Source: Planctomycetota bacterium
GTDB taxonomy: Bacteria > Planctomycetota > Phycisphaerae > WQYP01
Length of the DNA: 7,810 bases
Direction of reading: 5' to 3'
Assembly: GCA_021798635.1 (NCBI GenBank)
Contig: JAJZGH010000228.1
Coordinates: 1 to 7,810 of the forward strand
The stretch's first letter is position 1. Every line of letters starts with the position of its first letter. Below, in pieces: positions 6,263-7,810 of this stretch. The position numbers and the translations under genes were made by a program. The notes beneath the pieces are model-generated. The model did no database searches. It saw nothing but the letters and a program-made list of their open reading frames with translations, and was not told the DNA's origin.

Positions 6263-7409
6263 AATAATTGTTTTCGGAATTCTGTTCTGGTATCCGCTGG
6301 CCGGGGTGACCTATCAATTTCTGCACTTTATGCTGGGCCTGCGGAAGCTGGGGTATGACCCTTATTATGTGGAAGATTCCGCACGGTGGGTCTATGTCCC
6401 CGCTCTGGGTGATTGTTCTCCCGACGCTGCCGCAAACATAGATACGGTGGCTCCCATTCTAAGCCGGCACGGTCTGGCGGACCGCTGGGCATTTCGCGGG
6501 AATTATGAAGGCGGAAAATGCTATGGCATGACCGACTCACAGATCACCGAGCTGTACCGGACCGCAGATGTGATGATCAATGTTACCGGAGCGCAGGAAC
6601 TGCGGGAAGAACATCTGCGTTGTCCCGTACGCGTCTATCTGGAGACCGATCCGGTCGAATCACAAATTCGTATTTCCCAGAATGATCCAAGAACGCTGGC
6701 CACGCTGGATCAGTATACGCACCATTTTACTTACGGGGAAAATCTGGGTTATCCGGATTGCGGGCTTCCCGCAGGGCGCTACAATTGGCGGCCCACGCGC
6801 CAGCCGGTGCTGCTGGATTTATGGGAACCCGTGCCGGCGATTCCCGGTGCACCGTTCAATACCATTGCGACGTGGAAAAACAAGGGAAAGGATATCGTCT
6901 TTAACGGCGAGACTTACTACTGGTCAAAGGACCGTGAATTTCTCAAATTTATTGATTTACCGAAGCGCTGCACCGCGGGATTTGAACTGGCAACCGGTGC
7001 CGATGCCCCAACGCAAAACATGCTCAAATCCAATCAATGGCGCGTTGCCGATCCCGTGACGGTTTCGCGGGATATGGAACGCTATCGAAATTACATCCGG
7101 CAATCCCGCGGAGAATTTACGGTGGCCAAAGACCAGAATATCCGGCTCAAAAGCGGTTGGTTCAGTGATCGCAGCGCCTGTTATCTGGCGGCGGGGCGGC
7201 CGGTGATTAATCAGGAAACCGGCTTCAGTAACCATCTGCCCGTGGGACAGGGATTGTTTTCTTTTCAGACCATCGGTGATATTCTTACGGCTGTTGAAGC
7301 AATTCATTCCGATTACCCCGGCCAATGCCGGGCGGCCCGGGACATTGCCCAGCACTACTTTTCCGCGGAAAAAGTTTTGAAGAATGTCATGGATCAAATC
7401 GGATGCTGA
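6240..7409 (+). CDS. Putative GT-B glycosyltransferase (CgeB-like / glycosyl transferases group 1 type)
   Basis: From TTG 6240 the protein has 389 residues. The N-terminal part begins KIIVFGILFWYPLAGVTYQ (7-25) and continues with a helix ending in LRKLGYDPYYVED (34-46), a pattern typical of the first Rossmann domain of GT-B enzymes. DVMINVTGAQELR (110-122) and CPVRVYLETDP (128-138) fit the middle of that domain. The C-terminal half has FTVAKDQNIRLKSGWFSDRSACYLAAGRPVINQETGF (293-329), which resembles the nucleotide-sugar binding end of CgeB-like glycosyltransferases: a serine/alanine helix, GRPVI, then a Glu and Gly. I see no signal peptide or membrane helix, so it should be a cytoplasmic or membrane-associated enzyme adding a sugar to the operon's product. 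It overlaps the previous gene by 23 bases and the next by 7. The fold call is reasonable; donor, acceptor and even activity remain unknown. Confidence 0.7.
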   Translation: MDDTTKPKIIVFGILFWYPLAGVTYQFLHFMLGLRKLGYDPYYVEDSARWVYVPALGDCSPDAAANIDTVAPILSRHGLADRWAFRGNYEGGKCYGMTDSQITELYRTADVMINVTGAQELREEHLRCPVRVYLETDPVESQIRISQNDPRTLATLDQYTHHFTYGENLGYPDCGLPAGRYNWRPTRQPVLLDLWEPVPAIPGAPFNTIATWKNKGKDIVFNGETYYWSKDREFLKFIDLPKRCTAGFELATGADAPTQNMLKSNQWRVADPVTVSRDMERYRNYIRQSRGEFTVAKDQNIRLKSGWFSDRSACYLAAGRPVINQETGFSNHLPVGQGLFSFQTIGDILTAVEAIHSDYPGQCRAARDIAQHYFSAEKVLKNVMDQIGC

Positions 7410-7810
7410 ATTCTAATGGCACTGTAAAGTCCCGGGGAACCCAAAAAGAGTTAATTATTAATGCCGACGATTTTGGCTTAAGCACCGAAACCAACCGTGG
7501 CATTATTCAATGTCGTCAGCACGGTGTTTTGACCAGCGCCAGCCTCATGGTGCATGCACCGGCCGCCCGGCACGCGGTGGAATATGCCGTAGAGGATCCC
7601 GGACTAAGCGTGGGGTTGCATATTGATCTGGGGGAATGGGCACTGCATGATCATCAGTGGATACAGACGCGATTTGTGGTGCCCTTGGATACCCCATCCG
7701 CTGTGCGCGATGAAATTGCCTGTCAGCTTGCGACGTTCAGAGATTTAACCCAGCGGAATCCCACACATCTGGATTCTCATCAGCATACGCATCAGCGGCC
7801 ACTGATAAGA
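7403..7810 (+). CDS. ChbG/HpnK (YdjC) family carbohydrate deacetylase, N-terminal part (runs off window)
   Basis: The frame is open from ATG 7403 to the last base and gives 136 residues of a protein usually 250-300 long. Family marks are plain: LIINADDFGLS (17-27), with the metal-binding Asp pair at 22-23; GLHIDLG around His73; and THLDSHQHTH (121-130), the metal-binding histidine block. Members remove N-acetyl groups from sugars, such as chitin disaccharides (ChbG), or act in hopanoid side-chain synthesis (HpnK). In a glycan operon it most likely de-N-acetylates an amino sugar in the precursor, which could then be a target for the acyltransferases upstream; that link is inference. No signal peptide is visible. 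The ATG overlaps the previous stop by seven bases and lacks a clear Shine-Dalgarno site, so coupled translation is likely. No other in-frame start is available before the NADDFG motif. Confidence 0.88.
   Translation, partial: MLNSNGTVKSRGTQKELIINADDFGLSTETNRGIIQCRQHGVLTSASLMVHAPAARHAVEYAVEDPGLSVGLHIDLGEWALHDHQWIQTRFVVPLDTPSAVRDEIACQLATFRDLTQRNPTHLDSHQHTHQRPLIR

Noticed and set aside
6957..7397. Minus-strand open frame of 146 codons opposite the GT-B gene
   Set aside because: No motif or ribosome binding site; the opposite strand encodes the conserved GRPVINQETGF region.

Overview
The window reads as a compact, single-strand stretch of cell-envelope biosynthesis genes from a Gram-negative (diderm) bacterium. 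The lipid A gene lpxB at the left edge implies an LPS-type outer membrane. Base composition is moderately GC-rich and even throughout, and I see no mobile elements, RNA genes or CRISPR. The LpxB wording (SGTATLQ, LVNILADREL) and the fused glycoside hydrolase/glycosyltransferase make me lean towards the Planctomycetes-Verrucomicrobia group. That is a low-confidence impression, not something the sequence proves.

Layout, all on the + strand: (1) the C-terminal half of lpxB, ending at 625; (2) a 60-base gap with a good extended -10 promoter (TGCTATAAT, 630-638) and a Shine-Dalgarno site (671-675); (3) 686-3232, an 848-residue protein joining a TIM-barrel glycoside hydrolase domain, a family 2 glycosyltransferase domain and a four-helix membrane region; (4) 3229-5091, an MsbA-type ABC half-exporter; (5, 6) 5088-5657 and 5654-6262, two related left-handed beta-helix acyltransferases, the second without the usual catalytic histidine; (7) 6240-7409, a GT-B-like glycosyltransferase starting at TTG; (8) 7403 to the window end, the N-terminal part of a ChbG/HpnK (YdjC) carbohydrate deacetylase.

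Genes 3 to 8 overlap end to end (4, 4, 4, 23 and 7 bases), so they almost certainly form one translationally coupled operon, probably driven by the promoter just after lpxB. Together they offer two glycosyl-transferring enzymes, a glycan-cleaving or transglycosylating domain, acylation, deacetylation and an exporter. The simplest reading is a pathway that builds a decorated glycan or glycolipid at the inner face of the cytoplasmic membrane and exports it. The product cannot be deduced from sequence alone, and the operon continues past the right edge.
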